Source: LMUY01 sp964244585
Lineage (GTDB): Bacteria > Pseudomonadota > Alphaproteobacteria > Acetobacterales > Acetobacteraceae
DNA length: 64,000 bases
Assembly: GCA_964244585.1 (NCBI GenBank)
Contig: CAXTJM010000011.1
Span: 81,076 to 145,075, forward strand
Direction: 5' to 3'
Below are positions 42,511 to 51,257 of this stretch, one piece after another. A program made the translations under genes and the position numbers. The notes below the pieces were generated by a model, which worked only from the letters and a program-made list of their open reading frames with translations, had not been told where the DNA came from and searched no databases. Numbering within the stretch: the stretch's first letter is position 1; each line of letters opens with the position of its first letter.

Positions 42511-43001
42511 GCGCGCGGCCGCCCGAACAGTCGCAGATGCTGTTCCACGCGGCCGCGCGGGACGGCGACACGGCATCGCTCTCGGCCATGCTCGATGCCG
42601 GGATCGATCCGAACCAGCCTGACAGCCGAGGCTTCACCCCGCTGATCCTGGCTAGCTACAACCATCGGATGGAGGCAACGGCGCTGCTGCTGCGCCGGGG
42701 CGCTGCCATCGACGGCGTCGATGCCGAGGGCAGCACGGCGCTGGGCGGCGTGGCGTTCAAAGGCCATCTGGACATCGCCCGGCACCTGCTCGCCTGCGGC
42801 GCGGCGGTCGACCACCCGAACCATGCGGGCCGCACGCCCCTGCTATTCGCCGTGATGTTCGGCCGGGCGGACATGGCGGTGCTGCTGATGCAGCACGGTG
42901 CGGACCCGGAGCATGCCGATGCGGAGGGCGTCAATCCGGTCGACACCGCCCGGCAGAGCGGCAGGGCCGACCTGCTTGCCGCGTTCGGTCCGCCCGCGTG
43001 A
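42507..43001 (+). CDS. Ankyrin-repeat protein
   Basis: A 164-residue protein made almost wholly of about four ankyrin repeats: GFTPLILASYNHRMEATALLL, GSTALGGVAFKGHLDIARHLL and GRTPLLFAVMFGRADMAVLLM are regular, with GA(A/D) loops between. No signal peptide, so a cytoplasmic protein-protein adaptor is likely. It overlaps the ABM gene (ATGA) and the DUF2891 gene (GTGA) and is therefore made with both. Some alphaproteobacterial ankyrin proteins accompany catalases; nothing like that is here. Confidence 0.85.
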   Translation: MSARPPEQSQMLFHAAARDGDTASLSAMLDAGIDPNQPDSRGFTPLILASYNHRMEATALLLRRGAAIDGVDAEGSTALGGVAFKGHLDIARHLLACGAAVDHPNHAGRTPLLFAVMFGRADMAVLLMQHGADPEHADAEGVNPVDTARQSGRADLLAAFGPPA

Positions 43002-44002
43002 TCGCGCATGCCTTGACGGAGGGCGTCGCGGCCCGCTTCGCCGCCGTGGCCTTGGGCCACGTCACGCGTGAATTCCCGAACAAGCCCGCCAACGTCATGT
43101 CCGGCCCGCAGGACGCCCGGACGCCGCGTGACCTGCACCCGGTGTTCTACGGCAGCTTCGACTGGCATTCCTGCGTGCATGCCTATTGGACGCTCGCGCG
43201 GCTGCTGCGGCTGTTCCCGGCCATGGCGCCGGCCAGCGAGATCCGCACGCTGTTCGACGGCCACCTCATCGCCGAGCGGGTGGCGGGCGAGGTGGCCACG
43301 ATGCAGCACGGGATGGCGCGGGGCTTCGAACGCCCGTACGGCTGGGCATGGCTGCTGAAGCTGGCCGAGGCGCTGCCCCACCTGCCCGACCGCCGCTGGT
43401 CGGACGCATTGGCCCCCTTGACCGCATTGTTCGTGCAGCGCTTTGCCGAGTTCCTGCCGAAGGCGGGCTATCCCGTGCGGGTGGGCACGCATTTCAACAC
43501 CGCCTTCGCCTTGGCGCTCGCGTCGGACTACGCAGTGGCCGCAGGCGACGCGACGCTGCTGGGCCTGCTGCGGCACACCGCAGAGGGTTGGTACGCCGCC
43601 GACGCCGACTGCCAGGCTTGGGAGCCGGGCGGCGACGATTTCCTGTCCTCCGCGCTGATGGAGGCGGAGTGCATGCGGCGCCTGCTGCCGGCGGAGCGGT
43701 TCGCCCCCTGGTTCGACCGCTTCCTGCCGCATCTGGCGGAGGCGCGTCCCGCCACCCTGTTCGCGCCCGCCGCGGTCAGCGACCGCACCGACGGCAAGAT
43801 CGCCCATCTGGATGGCCTCAACCTCAGCCGCGCCTGGTGCTGGCGGGCCCTGGCGCGCACGCTCGCGCCGGCCGACCCACGGCGGATCATGATGGAGCAG
43901 GCAGCCGGGCTGCATCTGGACGCCGGGCTGCCGCATGTCGCTGGCGACTACATGGGGGAGCATTGGCTGGCCAGCTTCGCCGTGCTGGCGCTGGAGGGCT
44001 GA
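42998..44002 (+). CDS. DUF2891-family protein
   Basis: A 334-residue protein I assign to DUF2891 from FPNKPANVMSGP, DLHPVFYGSFDWHSCVHAYWTLARLL, RPYGWAWLLKLA, HFNTAFALAL and AWEPGGDDFLSSALMEAECM. The conserved His, Trp and Asp residues and alpha-helical repeats suggest an (alpha/alpha)-barrel, perhaps glycoside-hydrolase- or lyase-like, but no activity is known to me. GTG 42998 overlaps the ankyrin stop. Its stop abuts that of the convergent carbonic anhydrase exactly (TGATCA). Confidence 0.85.
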   Translation: MIAHALTEGVAARFAAVALGHVTREFPNKPANVMSGPQDARTPRDLHPVFYGSFDWHSCVHAYWTLARLLRLFPAMAPASEIRTLFDGHLIAERVAGEVATMQHGMARGFERPYGWAWLLKLAEALPHLPDRRWSDALAPLTALFVQRFAEFLPKAGYPVRVGTHFNTAFALALASDYAVAAGDATLLGLLRHTAEGWYAADADCQAWEPGGDDFLSSALMEAECMRRLLPAERFAPWFDRFLPHLAEARPATLFAPAAVSDRTDGKIAHLDGLNLSRAWCWRALARTLAPADPRRIMMEQAAGLHLDAGLPHVAGDYMGEHWLASFAVLALEG

Positions 44003-44683
44003 TCAGGGGACCTCCTGGTCCGCCAACGCCGACTCCAGCGGCACGAAAGCGCCGCCGGCAGCATCGACCGCCGAAACGCTGCCGTCCTCGATGCCGTAGA
44101 CCCAGCCATGCAGCCTCACCCGCCCGGTGGCCAGCCGGGCCGCGACCGCCGGATGGGTCGCCAGATGGGCGAGCTGGATGCGCACGTTCTGTTCCACCAG
44201 CGCCTGCAACTTGTCGGGTCCCGTCACGCCGGGATGAGTCACCTCCACGACGCTGCGCGCCGCTTCCGCGTTGCGCAGCCACGAGGCGACCGTCGGCATG
44301 GTGCCGAGCAGCGGGTCGTCCGGGTTGAGCAGGGCCTTCATGGCGCCGCAATCCGAATGGCCGCAGACGACGATGTCGGTGACCTCCAGCGCCATGCAGG
44401 CATATTCCACGACGGCGGACACACCGCCCAGCATCTCGCCATAGGCGGGCACGACGTTGCCGATGTTGCGGCAGACGAACAGCTCCCCAGGGCTGGTCTG
44501 CGTGATCAGCTCGGGCACGACGCGGCTGTCCGCGCAGGCGATGAACAGGGTCTGCGGCTGCTGCCCGGTCGCCAGAGCGGCGAACAGCTTCTCGCGTTCG
44601 GGAAAAGCGCGCTCGCGGAACGTGCGGACGCCGTCGACGAGGCGGCGAAAGCCATCCCCACGAACCGTCATGCTGGCTGCCAT
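44003..44683 (-). CDS. Beta-class carbonic anhydrase
   Basis: Interconverts CO2 and bicarbonate. Zinc ligands are in IACADSRV (Cys50, with Asp52/Arg54 as the dyad) and in CGHSDCGAMKA (His109, Cys112). The 226-residue length is usual and no signal peptide is present, so it is cytoplasmic. Two starts are possible, ATG 44683 and ATG 44671 (MTVRGDG); neither has a strong ribosome site. Confidence 0.95.
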   Translation of the reverse strand: MAASMTVRGDGFRRLVDGVRTFRERAFPEREKLFAALATGQQPQTLFIACADSRVVPELITQTSPGELFVCRNIGNVVPAYGEMLGGVSAVVEYACMALEVTDIVVCGHSDCGAMKALLNPDDPLLGTMPTVASWLRNAEAARSVVEVTHPGVTGPDKLQALVEQNVRIQLAHLATHPAVAARLATGRVRLHGWVYGIEDGSVSAVDAAGGAFVPLESALADQEVP

Positions 44684-44771
44684 CCGGGGAATCGGGCCAC
44701 GTCGCTACTCCACCTCCGGACCGGTCATCGCGTAATCGACCCTCGTCTCGCACGGCGTGGTTTTTGTCCAG

Positions 44772-45428
44772 CTACCCGGAATAACGCTGCTCCTGCCATG
44801 GGTCGCCGCGGTCATGATAGCCGCGCACCTCCCAGAAGCCCGGCTTGTCGGCGACGGCAAACTCGATCCGCTGCAGCCACTTGGCGCTTTTCCACAGATA
44901 GAGGTGCGGCACCACCAGCCGGACCGGGCCGCCATGCTCCGCCGTCAGCGCCTGGCCGTTCCAGGAATGGGCCAGGATCGCGCCTTCGGCGGCGAAATCG
45001 GCCAGAGGCAGATTCGTGGTGTAGCCATCGTGGCTGTGCAGCACCACGAAGCTCGCGGCGTCCAAGGGCCGCACGGCCTCCAGGATGGTGCGGGTGGAGA
45101 CGCCGTCCCACACGTTGTCGTAGCGCGACCATGTCGTGACGCAGTGGATGTCGCTCACTTCGCGCAATTGGTCCTGAGCGCGGAACGCGGTCCAGTCCCA
45201 GGTCACCGCCTCCGCCACCGCGCCGAACACGCGGAGCGACCAGCGGGCCGGCTCGATCCTGGGGTGCACGCCCAGGTCCAGCACCGGCCAGTCCTGCACC
45301 AAGTGTTGGCCCGGTGGCAGGCGATTCCGCCCCGGCGCCGGGATCCGGCCGGTCAGGAAGCGGCCCTGCCCGGCCCAGGCCTGCTTGGTGCGCGTGAGCT
45401 TGCTTTCGCGCGGCACCGGCCCGGTCAC
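44772..45428 (-). CDS. Sulfite-oxidase-like molybdopterin oxidoreductase
   Basis: A 218-residue molybdopterin-binding protein of the sulfite oxidase family (YedY/MsrP-related, the short cytoplasmic type). Seen: WPVLDLG near the start, the expected molybdenum-ligand Cys in DIHCVTTWSRYDNVWDGV, GYTTNLPLADF, AHSWNGQALTAEHGGPVRLVVPHLYLWKSAKWL. No signal peptide or heme domain. Substrate unknown. The GTG start at 45428 overlaps the stop of the flavin oxidoreductase gene, so the two redox enzymes are probably coexpressed. Confidence 0.88.
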   Translation of the reverse strand: MTGPVPRESKLTRTKQAWAGQGRFLTGRIPAPGRNRLPPGQHLVQDWPVLDLGVHPRIEPARWSLRVFGAVAEAVTWDWTAFRAQDQLREVSDIHCVTTWSRYDNVWDGVSTRTILEAVRPLDAASFVVLHSHDGYTTNLPLADFAAEGAILAHSWNGQALTAEHGGPVRLVVPHLYLWKSAKWLQRIEFAVADKPGFWEVRGYHDRGDPWQEQRYSG

Positions 45429-46432
45429 GTCATGGCATCCTGACGGACCAGCGCCGGTGCCAGTTCGGCCAGGATCTCGTACGAGCGCAACCGGGCGGCG
45501 TGGTCGTGGATCGCGCCGGCAACCATCACCTCATCTGCCTGCGTTTCGTCGAGGAACTCCGCCAGGTCGCGCTTCAGCGTCGCCGGGGAGCCGACGAACG
45601 AGCAGGCAAGCATTCCAGAGGCCTGCGCCTTTTCGGCCGGCGACCAATACGCCTCGATATCGTCGATCGGCGGCAGCAACTTGCCGCGGGTGCCGCGGAA
45701 CATGTTGGTGAAGCTCTGCTGGACGGAGGTGAACAGTCGCCGTGCCTCCGCGTCCGTCGCGGCGGCGATCACGTTGGCGCCCACCATGGCATGAGGCCGC
45801 GCCAGCTGTGCCGACGGGCGAAAGCGTTCGCGATAGACCTGCAAGGCCTGCATCAGGGCATCCGGGGCAAAGTGCGAGGCGAAGGCGTAGGGCAGCCCGA
45901 AATGCGCCGCGACCTGCGCGCCGTACAGCGAGGAGCCGAGGATCCATAGCGGCACCTGGGTACCGCCGCCCGGCACTGCCTGCACGCGCTGCCCCGGCTG
46001 CACCGGGCCGAACAGCGCCTGCAATTCCGCCACATCCTGCGGGAACTGCTCCGCCGCCTCCGGGTCGCGGCGCAGGGCGCGCTGCGTGTAGCCGTCCGAG
46101 CCCGGGGCGCGGCCCAGGCCCAGATCGATCCGGCCCGGATACAGCGTCTCCAACGTGCCGAATTGTTCCGCGATGACCAGCGGCGAATGGTTCGGCAGCA
46201 TGATGCCGCCCGCGCCCACCCGGATGCGATGCGTGCCGCCCGCCACGTAGCCGACGGTCACGGCAGTGGCGGCACTGGCGATGCCGACCATGTTGTGGTG
46301 CTCCGCCAGCCAGTAACGGCGGTAGCCCCAGCGTTCGGCGTGCTGCGCCAGGTCCAACGAGTTGTGCAGCGCGTCCGCCGCGTCCGAGCCGTGCGGCACC
46401 GGAGCCAGGTCGAGCACCGAAAACGCTTGCAT
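45425..46432 (-). CDS. LLM-class (luciferase-like) flavin-dependent oxidoreductase
   Basis: A 335-residue F420/FMN-type monooxygenase-like protein of the bacterial luciferase superfamily. It has SVLDLAPVP, YRRYWLAEHHN, GAGGIMLPNHSPLVIAEQFGTLETLYPGRIDLGLGRAPG and PLWILGSSLYGAQVAA, close to the group annotated MsnO8-type or YhbW-like. ATG 46432 (MQAFSVLDL) has GGAG 6 nt upstream; a weaker ATG lies 18 bp further out. Substrate not inferable. Confidence 0.88.
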   Translation of the reverse strand: MQAFSVLDLAPVPHGSDAADALHNSLDLAQHAERWGYRRYWLAEHHNMVGIASAATAVTVGYVAGGTHRIRVGAGGIMLPNHSPLVIAEQFGTLETLYPGRIDLGLGRAPGSDGYTQRALRRDPEAAEQFPQDVAELQALFGPVQPGQRVQAVPGGGTQVPLWILGSSLYGAQVAAHFGLPYAFASHFAPDALMQALQVYRERFRPSAQLARPHAMVGANVIAAATDAEARRLFTSVQQSFTNMFRGTRGKLLPPIDDIEAYWSPAEKAQASGMLACSFVGSPATLKRDLAEFLDETQADEVMVAGAIHDHAARLRSYEILAELAPALVRQDAMT

Positions 46433-46815
46433 GGTCAACTCCGCCAACATTCGCCACCGATGTCAGCCTTCGGTGGCGGTAACGCAAGGGCGCATGCGGA
46501 AGTGGGGGGCTTCTGTTGCCCGGTGCCCCCCGAACCGCGTCTATCGCAACTTACGCTGCGACTGCGAATGCCTCATGATTGTCATTGGCATTTGTAATAT
46601 AGCCCGATGACGGCGGTACAATGCCGAGCGAAAAATACGTCTTTACCACGCGTGTCGAGCCTATTTCGTCCCCACAGCCATCACGGAGATGGTGGAGACG
46701 CCGAGTACTGCCCCCGGGTCCACAACGATTATTCCACGCACCGTTTATCGCCATATCTGGCAAGCCAGCATCGCCAATATAGGCGATCGCCGCGCCGAAT
46801 GGTAGGGGGTCGTTC
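46433..46815. other. 383-bp intergenic region between divergent oxidoreductase and thyX
   Basis: No convincing gene. It holds a G-run hairpin (GGGGGGC 46504-46510 with GCCCCCC 46525-46531) and a distinctly A/T-rich patch around 46560-46660. There is also an AATGCC/GGCATT inverted repeat near 46570-46595. Just before thyX lie a CTGGC-AA-GCCAG palindrome (46757-46768) and an ATCGCC-GGCGAT hairpin (46770-46787). A weak promoter for thyX may be TTATTC, 17 nt, CATATC ending near 46756. GGGGG lies about 7 nt before the thyX ATG. Confidence 0.5.
46452..46478. promoter_or_regulatory. 9-bp hairpin in the leader of the flavin oxidoreductase gene
   Basis: CGCCACCGA (46452-46460) and TCGGTGGCG (46470-46478) are perfectly complementary with a 9-nt loop, 20 bp before the start at 46432. 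In the mRNA it would sit just upstream of the ribosome binding site; an operator is equally possible. Confidence 0.4.
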
Positions 46816-47733
46816 ATGCCGACCTCATCCGAACAAGCCGCCGCCATCGCCGAGTTGCGCACCATCGCCGCACCCACCCTGCGCGCGACCGTCCCCGCGC
46901 TGGAGGCCATGCTCTACCATGCCATGCCCGTGCTGGATCACGGCTTCGTCCGCGTCGTGGACTATATGGGGGACGATGCAGCGGTGGTTCAGGCCGCCCG
47001 CGTGTCCTATGGCCGGGGCACCAAGCGCGTCAGCGAGGATACCGGGCTGATCCGCTACCTCATGCGCCACCGCCACTCCACCCCGTTCGAGATGTGCGAG
47101 ATCAAATACCACGTCAAGCTGCCGATCTTCGTGGCCCGGCAGTGGATCCGCCACCGCACGGCCAACGTGAACGAGTACTCCGCCCGCTACTCCGTCATGG
47201 ACCGGGAGTTCTATATTCCCGCGCCGGAGCACCTGGCCGCCCAATCCGCCAGCAACCGACAGGGCCGTGGCGGCGTGCTCGACGGGGATGAGGCAGCCTG
47301 CGTGCTGGACCTGCTGCGCAACGATGCCGGACAGGCGCACGACCACTACACGTGGATGCTGAACGAGGGCGAGGCCGACCCGGCGCGGCAGGGCCTGGCG
47401 CGCGAGTTGGCGCGCATGAACCTCACGCTCAACACCTACACGCAATGGTATTGGAAGACCGACCTGCACAACCTGCTAGGCTTCCTGTCCCTGCGGGCAG
47501 ATGCCCATGCGCAATACGAGATCCGCGCCTATGCCGACGTGATGATGCAAGGGGTGGAGGCATGGGTGCCGGCCACCGCCGCCGCCTTCCGCGACTATCG
47601 CCTTGGCGCGGCCACATTCTCGGCGGGGATGCTCGCCGTGCTGCGCCGCCGCCTGGCCGGGGAGGCGGTCCAGCAGGCCGGCAGCGGGCTCAGCAAGCGG
47701 GAATGGGCGGAGATGGAGGCGGCCCTCTCGTGA
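46816..47733 (+). CDS. thyX: Flavin-dependent thymidylate synthase ThyX
   Basis: Makes dTMP from dUMP with FAD and methylene-tetrahydrofolate. The 305-residue product has the ThyX signature RHRTANVNEYSARY at about 112-125 and the downstream helical region with ARMNLTLNTYTQWYWKTDLHNLLGFLSLR, including the Arg that binds dUMP. ATG 46816 has a G-rich ribosome site. No thyA is seen in the window. It overlaps the ribokinase-type gene by GTGA. Confidence 0.96.
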   Translation: MPTSSEQAAAIAELRTIAAPTLRATVPALEAMLYHAMPVLDHGFVRVVDYMGDDAAVVQAARVSYGRGTKRVSEDTGLIRYLMRHRHSTPFEMCEIKYHVKLPIFVARQWIRHRTANVNEYSARYSVMDREFYIPAPEHLAAQSASNRQGRGGVLDGDEAACVLDLLRNDAGQAHDHYTWMLNEGEADPARQGLARELARMNLTLNTYTQWYWKTDLHNLLGFLSLRADAHAQYEIRAYADVMMQGVEAWVPATAAAFRDYRLGAATFSAGMLAVLRRRLAGEAVQQAGSGLSKREWAEMEAALS

Positions 47734-48653
47734 TCCTGGTGTTCGGCAGCATCAACCTCGACTTCATCTACGAGTTGGACGCGTTGCCGACGCCGGGCCG
47801 CACGGTCATCGGCCGCTCTGCCCTGATACAGCCCGGCGGCAAGGGCGCGAACCAAGCGGTCGCCGCGGCACGGGACGGGGCGACGGTGGCGATGGTCGGC
47901 GCGGTCGGCAACGATGCGGCGGCCGAGGCGGCGCTGGCCGGGTTGGGAGCGGCCACGGTCGACCTGTCCCGAGTCTCCCGTGTGGACCAGGTGACGGGCA
48001 GTGCCGCCATCTGCGTCGACCGGGACGGCCAGAACCAGATTGCCGTCGGCAGCGGGGCCAACCTGCTGCTGTCGGCGGACCAGGTGGCGGAGGCCGACCT
48101 CGGTCCGGACACGACATTGCTGCTCCAGATGGAAGTGCCGGCCGAGCAGTCTGCGGCGCTGATCCGCCGGGCGCGGGCACGCGGCGCGCGCATCATCCTC
48201 AACCTGGCGCCTGCCCTGCCGATGGCGGATGACGCACTAAGGATGGTGGATTGGATCGTGATCAACGCAGAGGAGGCGGGATGGCTCGGTGAGCATCTTG
48301 GCGCCGCCGCCAACCCGGCCTCGTTGCACGCGGCGCTGGGAACGGGCGTCGTACGCACCAGAGGGCATCAGGGAGCGTCTGCCACGAACGCCGACGGCAA
48401 TCTGTTGGTCAGCGCCATCACCGTTCCCGTCATCGACGCGACCAGTGCCGGCGACTGCTTCATCGGCGTCTTCGCGGCAGGGTTGGACCGGGGCGAGGAC
48501 GTCTGGCACGCGCTGCGCCGGGCGAACGTGGCGGCTGCATTGAGTTGCGCCCGGCGAGGCAGCCAGGCCAGCATTCCTTCACGGGAGGAGACGGATGCCG
48601 CCTACCCAACCAGTCCGCGGCCGACCGACAGGCAGGCCGAGATAGAAGACTAG
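47730..48653 (+). CDS. Ribokinase-family (PfkB) sugar kinase
   Basis: A 307-residue carbohydrate kinase: GSINLDFIYELDALPTPGRTVIG, QPGGKGANQAVAAAR (sugar binding), NAEEAGWL and the C-terminal signature DATSAGDCFIGVFAAGL, where the Asp is the catalytic base. These marks fit ribokinase or a close relative. The segment before the anion hole (TGVVRTRGHQGA) departs a little from the usual VTLGxxG. Made with ThyX by a GTGA overlap; a role in pentose salvage or nucleotide supply is possible but unproved. Confidence 0.85.
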   Translation: MILVFGSINLDFIYELDALPTPGRTVIGRSALIQPGGKGANQAVAAARDGATVAMVGAVGNDAAAEAALAGLGAATVDLSRVSRVDQVTGSAAICVDRDGQNQIAVGSGANLLLSADQVAEADLGPDTTLLLQMEVPAEQSAALIRRARARGARIILNLAPALPMADDALRMVDWIVINAEEAGWLGEHLGAAANPASLHAALGTGVVRTRGHQGASATNADGNLLVSAITVPVIDATSAGDCFIGVFAAGLDRGEDVWHALRRANVAAALSCARRGSQASIPSREETDAAYPTSPRPTDRQAEIED

Positions 48654-48658
48654 ACCAG

Positions 48659-48805
48659 CTACCGGACAGCCTCCGGCACGGAGCAATCGTAACGGGAGAT
48701 TTCGGCGAGAAGGGACCACACCTTCTCCGGCTCCATCCTGCTATCCGGGTCGTTCAGCATACGATCGAGTTCATCAAGCTTCCGCTCGTGTTCAGCATCG
48801 TCCAT
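48659..48805 (-). CDS. Small acidic uncharacterised protein (48 residues)
   Basis: MDDAEHERKLDELDRMLND, then PDSRMEPEKVWSLLAEISRYD: highly charged and probably helical. ATG 48805 has GGAG 6 nt upstream (tandem ATGATG). It resembles short acidic proteins I have seen annotated as hypothetical in related bacteria, without a function. It is convergent with the ribokinase-family gene and 86 bp after the 401-residue gene on the same strand. Confidence 0.5.
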   Translation of the reverse strand: MDDAEHERKLDELDRMLNDPDSRMEPEKVWSLLAEISRYDCSVPEAVR

Positions 48806-48890
48806 CATCTGCTCCGCTGCATTGCAACATAGAACACTACGACGCGCATCATGGCGGCTCCAAGGCCGTTGTTCCCGCCTCACGATCAAG

Positions 48891-50096
48891 TCATATGGAT
48901 GACGTCACGGCTGGCGCGAGGGCGGTCACCTTGGCGGAAGGGTGCAGCGGATTGCGAAAGCGGAACTCGCCGTCCGGCGCGGCATCGGGCGTTGCCATGC
49001 CGAACATCTCGACCCGGGACGCACAGGTGACGGCGACCACCGGCCGCGCCCCCGGGTCGGTCAGGAATTGGCGGGCCTCGCCCTCCAAATCCATCCGCTC
49101 GCGCAGCAGGCGCCATTCCGTGCGATCGGTATCCTCGATGAACATCGCCAGGATGCCCGGCCGGCTGCCGGTCAGCCGCGTCGGCGCGACTTCGGTCATG
49201 CGGCGGCGAACCGCGACCGCAACCTCGTTCTCCCGCCCGGCCCGCGCCGCCAGGACGAACATGCTGCGCTTGGCGGTCATGACGGCCAAGTGCGCCTCCG
49301 GACCGAACTCGTTGCGCAGCCGTGGCATCAGGCCCAGTTCGTCGGCTTGGGCGGCTGCCAGCATCAGCGGGTCCAACCGCAACACGGCGGCCTCGTCATG
49401 GTCGGCCCGGCGCATGGAAGACAACATGGTCGTGATGCGGCCGTGCAGGGCAGCCAATGCGTCCCCTTCGGGCAGATCCTTCAGGCCCTGGGGCAGCGTC
49501 ATCTTCAGCAGATAGCGTCCGGGATGGCTGGCGAGCCAGACCTGCAGGTCCGGGTCCACCCGGTCGCAGAGGTTGGACCACGCCCCACGATGTACGCCGC
49601 GGCCATCCTCCGCGGACACTACATCGCAGGCGATCTCCGCATCCTGGCCGTCGCGATGGATCAGCAAATCGAAGCTTGTGTCGTCTTGCAGGCCGGAAAA
49701 CTCGACATCGAACCCGCGTGCCCGCTGCAAGGCGGCGGTGCGAAGCAGATGGAAGGCGGGGATCAAGGTGTTGTCGGCTTCGGCGGCCAGACGCAAGCGC
49801 GTCCGCAACCGGTCCCTGCTGCGGCCCGGCAAGTCGCTGAACAGCCGGCTCGCATCGGTCGCCAGCCGCGCGATGCACGACTCGGCAGGGCTTGGCGGCC
49901 GGTTGCGACCAGCCTTGCGCCAGCGATCGATCGTCAGCTCGATGATATGACGCTGTTGCAGGGCGCGACCCTGGCGGGTGGGCTTCGCCGCAGCCGCCTT
50001 CAACTCGGCAATCCTGTCGGCCCATTTCCGAGACCCGAACCCGTCCACGAACGATTGCAGCGCTGCAGGATCAACCTGGATGTCAGGATCGGTCAT
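48891..50096 (-). CDS. Uncharacterised 401-residue protein
   Basis: No family recognised. The N-terminal part is helical and basic (WADRIAELKAAAAKPTRQGRALQQRHIIELTIDRWRKAGR). Around 125-175 there is a segment that could be nuclease-like (GFDVEFSGLQDDTSFDLLIHRDGQDAEIACDVVSAEDGRG: D, E and D spaced as in PD-(D/E)XK folds, but no clear ExK). The C-terminal part looks globular. ATG 50096 has no ribosome binding site; TAAATA ends 6 nt before it, so a leaderless transcript is possible. Lies downstream of aroC. Confidence 0.7.
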   Translation of the reverse strand: MTDPDIQVDPAALQSFVDGFGSRKWADRIAELKAAAAKPTRQGRALQQRHIIELTIDRWRKAGRNRPPSPAESCIARLATDASRLFSDLPGRSRDRLRTRLRLAAEADNTLIPAFHLLRTAALQRARGFDVEFSGLQDDTSFDLLIHRDGQDAEIACDVVSAEDGRGVHRGAWSNLCDRVDPDLQVWLASHPGRYLLKMTLPQGLKDLPEGDALAALHGRITTMLSSMRRADHDEAAVLRLDPLMLAAAQADELGLMPRLRNEFGPEAHLAVMTAKRSMFVLAARAGRENEVAVAVRRRMTEVAPTRLTGSRPGILAMFIEDTDRTEWRLLRERMDLEGEARQFLTDPGARPVVAVTCASRVEMFGMATPDAAPDGEFRFRNPLHPSAKVTALAPAVTSSI

Positions 50097-50153
50097 GAAA
50101 AATATTTAGCGCCCTCACCATCGGCGCCACACACACATGGTCGTGACATGCGG

Positions 50154-51254
50154 TCAATTGCGCGGCAGCTGCATGGATGACGGGGCGGCCGGATTTTGCG
50201 CGCGATGGCGCAGCAGGTGATCTGCCAGCACGCAGGCCAGCATCGCCTCACCGACCGGCACCGCACGGATGCCGACGCAGGGATCGTGCCGCCCATGGGT
50301 GGAAACGGCCACGTCATGGCCGTACCGGTCTACGGAGGGGATCGCGGTCAGTATGGAACTGGTGGGCTTGACCGCGAACCGCGCGACGATCGGCTGCCCG
50401 GTGGAAATGCCGCCCAGGATCCCGCCGGCATGGTTGTCGGAAAACTCCGCCGCCCCTTCGGCCATGCGCATCGGGTCGGCATTGTCCTCGCCGTGCAGTG
50501 CGGCGGCGGCGAAGCCGGCCCCGATCTCCACTCCCTTGACGGCGTTGATGCCCATCAGCGCCGCGGCGATGTCGGCGTCCAGCTTGGCATAGACCGGCGC
50601 CCCCAACCCGGGCGGCACCCCTTCGGCCACCAGCTCGATCACCGCCCCGACCGACGAGCCGCGCTTGCGCACGGCGGCGAGCGCCTCCTCCCATTGGGCG
50701 GCCGCGACCGGGTCGGGGCAGAAAAACGGATTGCCGTCCACCGCCGCCCAGTCCCAGCGATCCCGGTCCACCGCCTGCCCGCCCATCTGCACCAGCGCCC
50801 CGCGGATCGTCACGCCGGGCAGCACGCGACGGGCGATGGCGCCGGCGGCCACGCGCATGGCGGTCTCCCGCGCGGAGGAGCGGCCGCCGCCCCGGTAGTC
50901 GCGAATGCCGTATTTCAGCTCGTAGGTCAGGTCGGCATGGCCGGGACGGAAGCGGTCGGCGATGTCGCCGTAGTCGCGGGAGCGCTGGTCGACATTGTCG
51001 ATCTGCAACGCGATGGGCGTGCCGGTGGTACGGCCCTCGAACGTGCCGGACAGGATGCGGACCGTGTCCGGCTCCTGCCGCTGCGTGGTGTAGCGGGATT
51101 GGCCCGGGCGGCGACGATCCAGGAACGGCTGGATATCGGCTTCTGTCAGCGGCAGCAGCGGCGGGCAGCCATCGACCACGCACCCGATCGCCGGCCCGTG
51201 GCTCTCGCCCCAGGTGGTGACGCGGAACAGGTGGCCGAAGCTATTGTGGCTCAC
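50154..51254 (-). CDS. aroC: Chorismate synthase AroC
   Basis: Last common step to aromatic amino acids: EPSP to chorismate, needing reduced FMN. The 366-residue product has NSFGHLFRVTTWGESHGPAIGCVVDG, RRRPGQSRYTTQRQEPD, GTPIAL, the FMN region YRGGGRSSARETAMRVAAGA and DNHAGGILGGISTGQPI, all diagnostic. Start at ATG 51254, close after fabI (3 bp). Its stop is 57 bp before the unknown 401-residue gene. Confidence 0.96.
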   Translation of the reverse strand: MSHNSFGHLFRVTTWGESHGPAIGCVVDGCPPLLPLTEADIQPFLDRRRPGQSRYTTQRQEPDTVRILSGTFEGRTTGTPIALQIDNVDQRSRDYGDIADRFRPGHADLTYELKYGIRDYRGGGRSSARETAMRVAAGAIARRVLPGVTIRGALVQMGGQAVDRDRWDWAAVDGNPFFCPDPVAAAQWEEALAAVRKRGSSVGAVIELVAEGVPPGLGAPVYAKLDADIAAALMGINAVKGVEIGAGFAAAALHGEDNADPMRMAEGAAEFSDNHAGGILGGISTGQPIVARFAVKPTSSILTAIPSVDRYGHDVAVSTHGRHDPCVGIRAVPVGEAMLACVLADHLLRHRAQNPAAPSSMQLPRN

Positions 51255-51257
51255 GCC

